Source of the DNA: Saccharothrix sp. NRRL B-16348 | GTDB lineage: Bacteria; Actinomycetota; Actinomycetes; Mycobacteriales; Pseudonocardiaceae | DNA: 48,319 bases | Reading direction: 5' to 3' | Assembly (NCBI RefSeq): GCF_001280085.1 | Contig: NZ_LGED01000230.1 | Location: forward strand, 1 to 48,319 | Shown: positions 8,220 to 16,175 of the stretch, in pieces | Numbering within the stretch: position 1 is the stretch's first letter | Layout: each line of letters starts with the position of its first letter | Program-made: the position numbers and the translations under genes | The notes under the pieces: model-generated | What the model saw: only the letters and a program-made list of their open reading frames with translations | Told to the model about the DNA's origin: nothing | The model's database searches: none

Positions 8220-9427
8220 GAGCGGCGCCCCAGGAGTGCGACGGTGGCGGCCAACGTGAGCGCGACGCCGGCGGCGGCCAACCGGGTGGCGGCTTCCGGC
8301 CCCCAGAACTGCCACGCCAGGCCGAACAGCACGGACGAACCCAGGTACGCCAAGGCCTGCCCGCTCTGGATCAGCGCGATGCCGGTCGTGCGCAGCCTCT
8401 CCGGCAGCAACGGCCCGGCGAACGCCATCAGCACGCCGTCCGTGGCCGCGTAGAACACCCCGTACAGCGCGACCACCACGACGACCAGGCCCCACCCGCC
8501 CAGCGGACCGAACAGCAGCAGGTACACCGCGCCCAACGCCACGTACCCGCCCAGCATCACCGGCAGCCGCCCGACCCGGTCGGCCAACGCGCCCAGCGGC
8601 GCGGCCAGCAGCAGGTACACCAGGCTCGTGCCGACCGCGAGCAGCGGGAACCACCCGATCGACAGGCCCTCGCGCTTCTGCAGCAGCAGGTACACGAACC
8701 CGTCGCCGATCGTGGCCAACCCCAGCAGCGACGCGGCGAGCACGACCCGCCGCACGCCGCCGTCGCGCCACAGCCCGCCGACCGCCTTGACCCGCACCGG
8801 CTCGGACGGCACGGGCGACCGGTGGTCGCGGACGAACAGCACGAGGATCACCACACCGAGGGCGGCGACGCAGAAGCTGGTCATGAACACCGAGTCGAAC
8901 GACTCACCGGCCAGCGCCAGCACGGCCAGGGCCACCAGCGGCCCGGCGAACGCGCCCAGCCCGTCCATCGCCCGGTGCACGCCGAACGCCCGCCCGAGGT
9001 CCCCGGCGGGCGTGGACAGCGTGATCAGCGCGTCACGCGGCGCCGTGCGCAGCCCCTTGCCCGCCCGGTCGAGCGTGATCACCGCGCCGAGCGCGGCGGT
9101 GGAGCTGCCCGCCAGCAGCAACCCGACCTTGGCCGCGGCCGACAGCGCGTAGCCGATCCCGGCCACGCCCTTGCGCCGGTCGGTCCGGTCGGCGAGGAAA
9201 CCGCCGACGAGCCGGAGCAGGGTGGTGGCCCCGGTGTAGACGCCGTCGATGACGCCGTAGGCGGCGGGGCTGAGCTGGAGCCCGACGACCAGGTAGAGCG
9301 GCAGGACGGCGGTGACCATCTCGGACGAGACGTCGGTGACGAGGCTGACCGCGCCGAGCGCGAAGACGTTGGCGCTGATGCCTTTCCAGCCTGCGGTCTT
9401 GGGTCTGGTGATGGTGGACAGGTACAC
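8216..9427 (-). CDS. MFS transporter
   Basis: A 403-residue protein with about twelve hydrophobic segments and the MFS loop signature (GGFLADRTDRRKG) between helices 2 and 3. The second half has a matching ADRVGRLPVMLGG loop. The family is mostly drug or metabolite exporters. The substrate is not predictable here. The start is the first ATG of the frame, with a GGAGG-type site upstream (GGAGGTGCGCC). The last four bases overlap the start of the propeller gene. Confidence 0.9.
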   Translation of the reverse strand: MYLSTITRPKTAGWKGISANVFALGAVSLVTDVSSEMVTAVLPLYLVVGLQLSPAAYGVIDGVYTGATTLLRLVGGFLADRTDRRKGVAGIGYALSAAAKVGLLLAGSSTAALGAVITLDRAGKGLRTAPRDALITLSTPAGDLGRAFGVHRAMDGLGAFAGPLVALAVLALAGESFDSVFMTSFCVAALGVVILVLFVRDHRSPVPSEPVRVKAVGGLWRDGGVRRVVLAASLLGLATIGDGFVYLLLQKREGLSIGWFPLLAVGTSLVYLLLAAPLGALADRVGRLPVMLGGYVALGAVYLLLFGPLGGWGLVVVVVALYGVFYAATDGVLMAFAGPLLPERLRTTGIALIQSGQALAYLGSSVLFGLAWQFWGPEAATRLAAAGVALTLAATVALLGRRS

Positions 9428-9495
9428 GGCGCACCTCCGGGGACGGGCAGGTGCCGCGCCCGGTCGGGGGACGACCGGGCGCGGCGGTCAGCGGG

Positions 9496-10893
9496 TCAGT
9501 GACAGGCGGTGGTGCCGCTGTCGGTGAAGGTCTGGCCCGCCACGGGCACGAACTGCCAGTCGAAGCCGGTGCTGTGCAGGGTCAGCTTCAGCACCCCGTA
9601 CGCGGTGCTGTTGCGGACCTCGCTGTTGGGTCGGATGGTGCCGAAGCCGTAGTGGCTCGCGCCGCCCATGCCCGCGACGAACGTGCGGATGCCGCGGGTG
9701 GTGTCGAGGCCGCCGCTGGGGTTCTGCGGCGCGAACCGCTCGTACTGGTGGTTGTGGCCGAACAGCACCACGTCGGCGTTGTGGTCGTACAGCGCCTGGA
9801 ACAGCGGGCGCGTCGCCGTGGACGGCGCGTGGTTGGCGCCGGAGGTGAACAGCGGGTGGTGCCAGTACGCCGCCGTGCACGGCTTGGTGTTCGCGGCCAG
9901 GTCGGCGCGCAGCCACTGCTCCTGCGCCGAGCCCGCCGACATGCTGATGTTGGAGTTGAGCGACACGATGTGCCAGTTGCCGAGGTCGTAGGAGTAGTAG
10001 CCGCGACCGGACGGGCCGGCGAGCGTGCCGAAGTAGTCGTAGTAGCCGGTCGCGCCGCTGGTGCCGTAGTCGTGGTTGCCGGGCGACGGGCGGGTGCGGG
10101 CCTTGTGCCTGCCCCAGGTCGGGTTGTAGTAGTTGGCGAACTCGGTGGCGGTGCCGTTGCTGTAGACGTTGTCGCCGGTGGTGAAGACCGTGCCGGGGAT
10201 GGTGTCGAGCAGCGCGGCGGTGGCGGTGTCGCCCGAGCCGGAGTTCGAGATGTCGCCCGCGCCGACCAGCACGGGGTCACCGGCGGCCGGGGGAGTGGTG
10301 GTGGTCGTCGTGGTGGTGCCGGTGGTGATCACGAGTTGCGGCGCGGTGGCGCCGGTCTCCCGCGAGTCGTAGTCGGCGCCGTCGGTGCTGGTGGAGGTGA
10401 CGCCGAAGCTGAAGGTGCCGTTGGCCCGCACGTGCGCGGTGACGTCGACCTCGTACCAGGCGTTGCGGGCGACGGAGCCGAGCGCGTCGAGCGTGGCGCC
10501 GTCGATGGCGGGCTGGTTGTTCCAGGTCACGCCGGTCTCGGACCAGGTGGTGTCGGTCATGGCGCGGACCGAGCCGCCGGCCGGGCTGTTCGAGCCCGTG
10601 ACGTCGTCGGTGTGCAGCCGCAGCTTCGCGCTGCCGATCGTGCCGGAGACGCCGGAGACGGTGAACTTCAGGAACATCCGCTTGATCGGCGAGCCGTCCA
10701 CGCCGAGTTGGCCGGACGTGCCGTAGTTCGTGCCGGTGGTGGAGTTGTCGACGTGGGTGTCGGCGGTGGGGGTGAACGTCGTGGTGGCGGCCGAGGCGGC
10801 CGGCACGTGCCCGGAGGAGGCGATGGCGGTGAGGGCGGCGGCGGTGACGACGCCGGTGGCGAGCAGCGCCAGGGGAGCTCTGCGTCCTGACAT
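9496..10893 (-). CDS. Secreted metallophosphoesterase with N-terminal DNRLRE/CBM96-like domain
   Basis: A 465-residue exported protein. The N-terminal signal peptide (RRAPLALLATGVVTAAALTA, ending ASA) is followed by a DNRLRE-type carbohydrate-binding-like module (residues about 35-185: ADTHVDNSTTGTNYGTSG, KRMFLKF). A threonine-rich linker precedes a calcineurin-like phosphoesterase domain. The metal ligands are visible in order: GAGDIS, TTGDNVYS, GNHDYG, WHHPLF and GHNHQYER, as in purple acid phosphatase-like enzymes. ATG 10893 is chosen because GAAGG precedes it and it begins the signal peptide. It stands alone. Likely an extracellular phosphomonoesterase or phosphodiesterase. The exact substrate is unknown. 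Confidence 0.9.
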   Translation of the reverse strand: MSGRRAPLALLATGVVTAAALTAIASSGHVPAASAATTTFTPTADTHVDNSTTGTNYGTSGQLGVDGSPIKRMFLKFTVSGVSGTIGSAKLRLHTDDVTGSNSPAGGSVRAMTDTTWSETGVTWNNQPAIDGATLDALGSVARNAWYEVDVTAHVRANGTFSFGVTSTSTDGADYDSRETGATAPQLVITTGTTTTTTTTPPAAGDPVLVGAGDISNSGSGDTATAALLDTIPGTVFTTGDNVYSNGTATEFANYYNPTWGRHKARTRPSPGNHDYGTSGATGYYDYFGTLAGPSGRGYYSYDLGNWHIVSLNSNISMSAGSAQEQWLRADLAANTKPCTAAYWHHPLFTSGANHAPSTATRPLFQALYDHNADVVLFGHNHQYERFAPQNPSGGLDTTRGIRTFVAGMGGASHYGFGTIRPNSEVRNSTAYGVLKLTLHSTGFDWQFVPVAGQTFTDSGTTACH

Positions 10894-11035
10894 GCGTAAC
10901 CCTTCGTCCTTCGAACGACGGCAATGAGGGCTTCGCAGACAGTAGGGACGTGCGGACACTGCGTGGTGATGGTCGGGCGGCCGGCCGGTGAACGACCGGC
11001 GAACCGCTCACACGTACATCACCGATGGGTGTAGT

Positions 11036-11896
11036 TCAGTGCAGTTCCGCTGCCGCCGCGCGGAACACGGCGTCGGCGACGCGGGCCAGCGGCGGCGAGT
11101 CGAGCTTCCACTGCTGCCAGTGCAGCAGCACGTCCACGGGCCGGTCGGGGGCCAGGTGCACGAGCCTGCGGTGCGCGGCGATCTGGTGCTCGGTGAGCAG
11201 CGCCCAGCCCGCGCCCGCGACCACGGCGTCCTCGAACACGTGACCGTCGGGCAGGTGGTGCCGGCGCGCGGAGGCGTTGTGGCCGGAGAGCTCGCGGCAG
11301 AACCGGTCCTGCAGGTCGTCCTTCTCGTCGAACACGATCACCGGCGCGTCGTGCAGCGGCTGCCCGTCGGCGAGCCAGCGCCGGGTGAACGCCTTGGTGG
11401 CCACGGCGTGGTAGCGGATGCTCCCGAGTGGACGGACGACGCAGCCCTGCACCGGCCGGGGCGACGACGTGACCGCGCCGACGACGAGACCTTGGCGCAG
11501 CAGCTCGGCGGTGTGGTCCTGGTCGTCGCGCCGCACGGTGAGCACCAGGCCCTCGTCGGCGGCCAGTTCCTTGACCACGCGCCGGAACCAGGTGCCGAGC
11601 GAGTCGGCGTTGACCGCGACCGGGATCGGCGTCGGGTCCTCGATCAGGCCGAGCGCCTCGCGCGCGTCGCGGTCCAGCAACGCCTGCTGCCTCCCGTACC
11701 GGGCGATCACCGCGCCGGAGTCGGTGAGCCGCGCGGGCTTGGCGCGGACCAGCAGCACGCGGCCGGTGCGCTGTTCGAGCAGCTTGATCCGCTGGCTCAC
11801 GGCCGACGGCGTGACGTGCAGGGCTTTGGCGGCGGCGTCGAAGGTGCCCTCGTCCACGACGGCCAGGAGGGTGCGCACGCACTCGGGATCGAGCAT
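11036..11896 (-). CDS. LysR-family regulator of the LysG/ArgP type
   Basis: A 286-residue LysR-type regulator. The winged HTH at the N-terminus (FDAAAKALHVTPSAVSQRIK, residues about 19-38) is followed by a linker and an effector-binding domain. It is divergent from a LysE-type exporter, the classic lysG-lysE arrangement in which basic amino acids such as lysine or arginine activate export. ATG 11896 is used. A GTG one codon upstream is also possible. An inverted repeat in the short intergenic region (11912-11927) is the probable binding site. Confidence 0.88.
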   Translation of the reverse strand: MLDPECVRTLLAVVDEGTFDAAAKALHVTPSAVSQRIKLLEQRTGRVLLVRAKPARLTDSGAVIARYGRQQALLDRDAREALGLIEDPTPIPVAVNADSLGTWFRRVVKELAADEGLVLTVRRDDQDHTAELLRQGLVVGAVTSSPRPVQGCVVRPLGSIRYHAVATKAFTRRWLADGQPLHDAPVIVFDEKDDLQDRFCRELSGHNASARRHHLPDGHVFEDAVVAGAGWALLTEHQIAAHRRLVHLAPDRPVDVLLHWQQWKLDSPPLARVADAVFRAAAAELH

Positions 11897-11911
11897 CACG
11901 AGCGCTAATGA

Positions 11912-11927
11912 TACGTAAGAAAACGTA
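11912..11927. promoter_or_regulatory. Inverted repeat between lysG-type and lysE-type genes
   Basis: TACGT and ACGTA separated by six A/G-rich bases form an inverted repeat in the 69-base divergent intergenic region. It is placed where a LysR-family activator would bind upstream of the exporter promoter. A -10-like TACCGT at 11953-11958 lies seven bases before the exporter GTG, suggesting a leaderless transcript. Confidence 0.5.
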
Positions 11928-11965
11928 GCTGGCCTTATCACGGCCGTCTTCCTACCGTCGAGGTC

Positions 11966-12559
11966 GTGACCTACGCGCTGCTCGCCGGGCTCGGCACCGG
12001 ACTGTCCCTCATCGTCGTGATCGGCGCCCAGAACGCCTTGGTGCTGCGCCAGGGCGTGCTGCGGCAGCAGGTGCCCGCGATCGTGGCCATCTGCGCGGGC
12101 TCGGACGCGCTGCTCATCGCGCTCGGCGTCGGCGGTGTCGGCGCGGTGTTCACCGCGTGGCCCGAGGGGCTGACGGCGGTGCGGTGGGTCGGCGCGGCGT
12201 TCCTGGTCGGCTACGGCGTGCTGGCGGCACGGCGGGTGCTGCGGCCGTCGGCGCTGGAGCCCGCGGGTGCGGCGAAGGCGGGTGCGGCGGTGATCGTCAC
12301 GTGCCTGGCGCTGACCTGGCTCAACCCGCACGTGTACCTGGACACGGTGCTGCTGCTGGGCACGGCGTCCACCGGGTTCGGCGGCGACCGGTGGTGGTTC
12401 GCGGCCGGCGCGATCGCGGGCAGCGTGCTGTGGTTCAGCGCCCTCGGGTTCGGCGCCCGCTGGCTGTCCGGCGCGTTCACCCGGCCCTCGGCGTGGCGGG
12501 TGCTGGACGGCGCGGTCGCCCTGGTGGTCACGGCGACCGGCGTCTCCCTCGTCGTCTAG
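11966..12559 (+). CDS. LysE/ArgO-family amino acid exporter
   Basis: A 197-residue membrane protein with about five to six hydrophobic helices. The family motif GAQNALVLRQGVLR lies at residues 20-33 and the LTWLNPHVYLDTVLLLG segment in the middle, both diagnostic of LysE/ArgO. It exports lysine and/or arginine and protects against excess from peptides. It starts with GTG 11966 and has no Shine-Dalgarno sequence. The TACCGT hexamer seven bases upstream fits leaderless expression. Its TAG stop shares the palindrome CTAG with the stop of the convergent cyclase-like gene. Confidence 0.92.
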   Translation: MTYALLAGLGTGLSLIVVIGAQNALVLRQGVLRQQVPAIVAICAGSDALLIALGVGGVGAVFTAWPEGLTAVRWVGAAFLVGYGVLAARRVLRPSALEPAGAAKAGAAVIVTCLALTWLNPHVYLDTVLLLGTASTGFGGDRWWFAAGAIAGSVLWFSALGFGARWLSGAFTRPSAWRVLDGAVALVVTATGVSLVV

Positions 12560-13173
12560 AACCGGGTCGTGACCCAGGCCCGCTCCCGGACCTCCTTCAC
12601 CGCGACCTCGATCGGGCGGTACGAGGCCGGGTCGACCCGGCGGTAGCCGTGGCGCACCACGCCCTGGTGGATCACCTCCGACACCACGAGCACCGCGTGG
12701 TCCACCAGCCGTGCCCGCACCGGCGGGCTGTCGACCAGCCGGCAGGTCGTGTTGAGGTCGGTCCCGACCCAGCCGTGCGGGTCGCGGTGCACCTCGCCCG
12801 CGTGCAGGCCGACCCGGACCTGGATGCGCAGCTCCGGCGCGACGGTCCCGTTGTGCTGCCGCAGGGCCGCCACGAGCCGCGGGATGGCCGGGTCGAGCAG
12901 GTCCAACTTGGACACACCCGCCGGCACCAGCACCATCATCCCGTCACCGCGGTCCTGCACGGCCAGGTCGGACCACCTGACCCCGGCCGCGCGGAACCCG
13001 GTGCGCACCGCGTGGGTGAGCGCGTGCCGCGCCTCGATCTGCGCCGGGTCGTGCCACCGCCCGAAGCCCGCGATGTCCACCACGAGGATGGACCGGTGCT
13101 CGGGACCGGGCGCGTGCCGCACGGGCCGCAGCCGCCGCAGCGCCCACGTCACCACGTCCGGCGCGATGCTCAT
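12556..13173 (-). CDS. Class III nucleotide cyclase-like protein
   Basis: A 205-residue cytoplasmic protein with a single nucleotide-cyclase homology domain. Recognisable elements are VVDIAGF (metal Asp33), DRGDGMMV (second metal Asp77), VRVGLHAGEV and GTDLNTTCRL with the transition-state pair Asn141 and Arg145 at the normal four-residue spacing. The key catalytic positions thus look present, but the protein is short with no sensor domain, and actinomycete relatives are mostly uncharacterised. It starts inside the stop of the preceding gene (ATGA) and is third in a padR operon. It may make a cyclic nucleotide or only bind nucleotide. Confidence 0.7.
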   Translation of the reverse strand: MSIAPDVVTWALRRLRPVRHAPGPEHRSILVVDIAGFGRWHDPAQIEARHALTHAVRTGFRAAGVRWSDLAVQDRGDGMMVLVPAGVSKLDLLDPAIPRLVAALRQHNGTVAPELRIQVRVGLHAGEVHRDPHGWVGTDLNTTCRLVDSPPVRARLVDHAVLVVSEVIHQGVVRHGYRRVDPASYRPIEVAVKEVRERAWVTTRF

Positions 13174-13685
13174 CGCCGCGCCGACTTCGTCGCCCGCGCG
13201 TCGAGCAGCGCGCGCCGCAACAGCAACGACCGGCTGACCAACCCGATCGCGTGCGGGATCCGCTTGTGGCGGGGCAGGTCGGCCAGCTCGGCGCGGAACT
13301 CCTCGCCGTACCGGGCCTGGTGGTGCGCCGGCAGCACCGCGACCGCCACCTCGACCACCCGGCTCGCCGAACCGGGCTCGACGGAGGTCCGCTCGATCTC
13401 CTCCAGCCCGACCCGGATCGACCGCGCGCCGGCCAGCAGCGGTGCGAAGCTGGTGGTGGCCCGGAAGTTCACCTCCACCGCAGACTCCAGCGCCCGCACC
13501 CGTTCGTACACCTCGAACAGCCGCACGTCGTCGAACACCCGGCCGCGCTCGATCGCCCGGCGCAGCTCCAACGCCAGCTCGTGCGCCGACTTCCGGTCGA
13601 GGATGCGGTCGAGCTTGCCGTCCAACGCGGTCTCCAGCTCACGCGCGAGAGCGCTGATGTGGGCGAGCCGCCGCCGCCTGGTCAC
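13170..13685 (-). CDS. Conserved actinobacterial protein of unknown function
   Basis: A 171-residue predicted soluble protein, rich in Arg and Leu and probably mainly helical. The C-terminal part (LPAHHQARYGEEFRAELADL) resembles a short motif seen in several uncharacterised actinobacterial proteins. It then has a run of basic residues. I do not recognise a function. GTG 13685 overlaps the PadR stop by four bases (GTGA), and the end overlaps the cyclase-like start (ATGA), so all three proteins are translationally coupled. The longer open frame upstream is a shadow of padR. Confidence 0.7.
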   Translation of the reverse strand: MTRRRRLAHISALARELETALDGKLDRILDRKSAHELALELRRAIERGRVFDDVRLFEVYERVRALESAVEVNFRATTSFAPLLAGARSIRVGLEEIERTSVEPGSASRVVEVAVAVLPAHHQARYGEEFRAELADLPRHKRIPHAIGLVSRSLLLRRALLDARATKSARR

Positions 13686-14023
13686 GTCCCACCTGCCGCG
13701 TGCGGTCGCAGCAGTGCCAGCCGGGAGACCGGCGTCCTGGCCCGGGCCAGGGCTGCTCTGACGTGGGCGATGCTGTCGGGGTCGAGCAGGTAGTACCGGC
13801 GCCGGGGACGCCCCCGTTCGCTCGGGTCGACGTCCTCCCACCGGCTGGTGACCCACCCGCACTGCTCCAGGCGGGCCAGGATGGGGTGCACCGTCCCGCT
13901 CGGCAGCCCGGCGACCTGGCAGATCTCCAGCCCGTACCGCGCCACCGCGGGATCTTCCAGCAGGACGCCCAGCACGAGCTGCGCGGGAAGCGTCATCCTG
14001 GGGCCTCGCCGTGAACCGACCAT
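13682..14023 (-). CDS. PadR-family transcriptional regulator
   Basis: A 113-residue PadR regulator with a winged-helix domain: LVLGVLLEDPAVARYGLEI, GLPSGTVHPILARLEQCGWV and the wing RPRRRYYLLDP. Such proteins usually repress their own operon and neighbouring genes. ATG 14023 gives a leader of nine extra residues (MVGSRRGPR). Internal ATG 13996 is the alternative. A TAGAGT -10 lies six bases before ATG 14023, so the transcript is probably leaderless and the longer start is preferred. First gene of a three-gene operon. Confidence 0.85.
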   Translation of the reverse strand: MVGSRRGPRMTLPAQLVLGVLLEDPAVARYGLEICQVAGLPSGTVHPILARLEQCGWVTSRWEDVDPSERGRPRRRYYLLDPDSIAHVRAALARARTPVSRLALLRPHAAGGT

Positions 14024-14029
14024 GGTCTA

Positions 14030-14058
14030 ACTCTACCTAGGGGGTCGGTGGAAGTAAG
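14030..14058 (-). promoter_or_regulatory. Probable leaderless promoter of padR
   Basis: On the minus strand TAGAGT (14030-14035) is a good -10 box. The start codon follows six bases later, so transcription would begin at or next to the A of ATG. A weak -35 (CTTACT, 14053-14058) is 17 bases upstream. Confidence 0.4.
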
Positions 14059-14059
14059 T

Positions 14060-14073
14060 CCCCCGATCGGGGG
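14060..14073 (-). terminator. Short GC-rich palindrome after the epoxide hydrolase gene
   Basis: The 14-bp perfect palindrome CCCCCGATCGGGGG follows directly after the stop codon of the epoxide hydrolase. It separates that gene from the padR promoter. It could be a weak terminator or a regulator site. There is no T-run. Confidence 0.35.
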
Positions 14074-15150
14074 TCACGCACGGCCCGTGAAGAACTCCCT
14101 GATGTCCCCGACCAGCAACTCCGGCACCTCCATCGCCGCGAAGTGCCCGCCCCGGGAGAACTCGCTCCAGTGCTCGATCCGATAAGCCCGCTCCGCCAGC
14201 GGCCGCACCGACAGCACGATGTCGTGCGCGAACACCGCCACCCCCAACGGCGCGGGGCAGTCGTTGCTCACGATCCCCGTCTCCTTCACCAACCGGGCGG
14301 ACGACCCCGCCGTCCCGGTGAGCCAGGACAACGTCACGTGGGTCAGCACCCGGTCGACGTCGATCCTCGTGCCCGGCTCGACCCACTCGACGAACTTCTC
14401 CGCGATCCACGCCAACTGCCCGACCGGCGAGTCCGTCAACGCGTAGGACACCGTCTGCGGCCGGGTCCCGTGCAGCACCTGGTACCCGGGCCGGTTGCGC
14501 ATCATGCCCTTGATCCGCTCCAACCGCCGACTGTCCTCTTCGGACAACCCCACCCCCTCGACCGGCGGCGTCGGCAGGTAGTTCACGTGCACCGCCACCA
14601 CGTTCTCCGGCGCCGCGACCGCCATCGCCCTGGCGATCCCGGACCCCCAGTCCCCACCGTGCGTCCCGTACCGCCGATACCCGAGCCTGCCCATCACCTC
14701 GGCGAACGCCCGCGCCACGCGATGGACGTCCCACCCGCGCGACGTCGTCGGCCCGGACAACCCGAAACCGGGGATCGACGGGATGACCAGGTGGAAGTCC
14801 CGCGACAGGGGCTCGATCACGTCCAGGAACTCCAACACCGACCCCGGCCAGCCGTGGATCAACACCAACGGCAACGCGTCTTCCTTCGCCGAGCGGACGT
14901 GGAGGAAGTGCACGCGCTGCCCGTCGACCTCCGTCGTGAACTGCGGCCACGCGTTCAACTCCGCCTCGTGCCGCCGCCAGTCGTACCCGTCCAGCCACCG
15001 TTCGGCGAACGCCCTGACCTCCGCCAAGGGAAACCCGTAGTCGAACCCCGCATCGGGCAGCTCCTCCGGCCACCGCGTCCGCGCCAGCCGATCGGCCAAG
15101 TCGTCCAGGTCGGTCTGCGGCACGTCGAGGACAAAGGGCTTGATCATCAT
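14074..15150 (-). CDS. Epoxide hydrolase (alpha/beta hydrolase, EHN-type)
   Basis: A 358-residue alpha/beta hydrolase of the microsomal-type epoxide hydrolase family. The N-terminal EHN segment (RLARTRWPEELPDAGFDYG, residues about 22-40) precedes the hydrolase core. HGWPGS is the oxyanion-hole motif. GGDWGS carries the nucleophile Asp. A C-terminal EHWSEFSRGGHFAAME segment contains the catalytic His. These cytoplasmic enzymes add water to epoxides. ATG 15150 or 15147 is the start, with GGAG at 15156-15153. Three TTGG-N5-CCAA repeats just upstream indicate tight repression, probably by a TetR- or MarR-type protein not encoded nearby. Confidence 0.92.
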   Translation of the reverse strand: MMIKPFVLDVPQTDLDDLADRLARTRWPEELPDAGFDYGFPLAEVRAFAERWLDGYDWRRHEAELNAWPQFTTEVDGQRVHFLHVRSAKEDALPLVLIHGWPGSVLEFLDVIEPLSRDFHLVIPSIPGFGLSGPTTSRGWDVHRVARAFAEVMGRLGYRRYGTHGGDWGSGIARAMAVAAPENVVAVHVNYLPTPPVEGVGLSEEDSRRLERIKGMMRNRPGYQVLHGTRPQTVSYALTDSPVGQLAWIAEKFVEWVEPGTRIDVDRVLTHVTLSWLTGTAGSSARLVKETGIVSNDCPAPLGVAVFAHDIVLSVRPLAERAYRIEHWSEFSRGGHFAAMEVPELLVGDIREFFTGRA

Positions 15151-15157
15151 CACTCCG

Positions 15158-15213
15158 TTGGTCTCACCAATGTTGGCCTCACCAACGTTACCTCAACCCG
15201 TTGGCCACGCCAA
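15158..15213. promoter_or_regulatory. Triple TTGG-N5-CCAA operator array
   Basis: Three 13-bp inverted repeats lie in the 98-base divergent intergenic region: TTGGTCTCACCAA (15158-15170), TTGGCCTCACCAA (15173-15185) and TTGGCCACGCCAA (15201-15213). The starts are 15 and 28 bases apart. The first is almost on the ribosome site of the epoxide hydrolase. The third is next to the promoter of the MmcQ/YjbR gene. The same dimeric regulator probably binds all three. Confidence 0.7.
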
Positions 15214-15248
15214 CGACCAATTCCACCCGACGGGTCTATCGTCGCCCC

Positions 15249-15638
15249 ATGGCCACCTGGGATGACGTGCAGCGCATCGCCATGGCGCTGCCTGAGGTAA
15301 CCGAACGCCCCTCGTACGACCAACGCCCGGCGTGGCGCGTCAAGGACAAACCCTTCGCCTGGGACCGCCCACTGCGCAAGGCCGACCTGACCGCCCTCGG
15401 CCCCACCGCCCCGAACGGCCCGATCCTCGCTGCCAGCGTCCCCGACCTCGGCGCCAAGGAAGCCCTTCTCGCCGACAACCCGGCCGTCTACTTCACCACC
15501 CCGCACTTCGACGGCTACCCCGCGATCCTGGTCCGACTGGACGAGATCGCGCCGGACGAGCTAACAGAACTCCTGACCGAAGCCTGGCTGTCCCGCGCCC
15601 CCAAACGCCTGGCAAAGCAGTACGAAGCCGACCACTAA
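15249..15638 (+). CDS. MmcQ/YjbR family protein
   Basis: A 129-residue protein of the MmcQ/YjbR fold (small double-wing proteins, often annotated as DNA-binding, function unproven). Visible family features are the N-terminal ALPEVTERPSYDQRPAWRVK and the central ILAASVPDLGAKEALLADNP followed by YFTTPHFDGYPAILVRLD. A -10-like TATCGT (15237-15242) lies six bases before ATG 15249, suggesting a leaderless message. An in-frame earlier start would run through the operator array and is unlikely. It shares the operator region with the divergent epoxide hydrolase. Confidence 0.85.
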   Translation: MATWDDVQRIAMALPEVTERPSYDQRPAWRVKDKPFAWDRPLRKADLTALGPTAPNGPILAASVPDLGAKEALLADNPAVYFTTPHFDGYPAILVRLDEIAPDELTELLTEAWLSRAPKRLAKQYEADH

Positions 15639-15690
15639 CCCCGCCACACCCGCACCGTCCACTGGCACGCCTTTCTCCCTAAAGGAGGGC

Positions 15691-15835
15691 TTCGTGTCAT
15701 CCCGCCGACCTGGCTTTGCCCTACCGCACGTGTCAAGGGGGGCGCGTGTTCACCGATACCCGCGGCCTGCACTGTTGGCCGCGCCCCCCTTGACGCGTGT
15801 GGTAGCCCGGAGGGAGGTCGGTGGGATGACACGAA
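15691..15835. repeat. Large imperfect inverted repeat (145 bp)
   Basis: The outer arms TTCGTGTCATCCC(G/A)CCGACCT (21 bp, one mismatch) and inner arms of 26 bp with two mismatches (left arm from CTACCGCACG at about 15721) pair around a loop of about 33 bases. The middle eight or so bases do not pair. No open frame fits. Together with the next hairpin it fills the gap between two convergent genes. It could be a mobile palindromic element or a structured transcript end. Confidence 0.75.
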
Positions 15836-15915
15836 ACCCGGACCAACAACGGACCCGGACACAGAACCAGGGCAGTTGGGGTCATCCTGTTGATCTGCCC
15901 GTCCGGCGAGGACAT

Positions 15916-15944
15916 GCTTTTGATCTTTTGGCTTTTGATCTTTG
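15916..15944. repeat. Tandem duplication of a 15-bp A/T-rich unit
   Basis: GCTTTTGATCTTTTG at 15916-15930 is repeated immediately at 15931-15944 with one T missing. It is much more A/T-rich than its surroundings and sits between the two large hairpins. Confidence 0.6.
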
Positions 15945-15967
15945 CAAGCCCCTCGGTGGTCGGCCCC

Positions 15968-16100
15968 GGCTCGATTTGACATGGGGCCCTTACGGGCACT
16001 CCAGGCAGGCCAAACCCGGGCAGGCCTGGCGGAAAGAGCGCCCGCCAAGCCTGCCCGGCTTCGACCAGCCTAAAGCACCCGAACCCATGTCAAATCGGGC
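15968..16100. repeat. Second large imperfect inverted repeat (about 133 bp)
   Basis: The outer 13-bp arm GATTTGACATGGG (from 15973) pairs exactly with its complement ending at 16096. An inner arm near 16016-16032 (CCGGGCAGGCCTGGCGG) pairs, with one mismatch, with 16042-16058. The parts between are partly unpaired. No coding frame fits. Its end lies about 75 bases after the stop of the minus-strand propeller gene. The rest of the gap shows nothing else. Confidence 0.7.
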
Positions 16101-16175
16101 CTCTGCGGTCGGTTCCGGGTCCGATGTGGACGGCTGGGATTTCGCTGATAGTCCGTTGTGGATGGTTGTGGTGTG

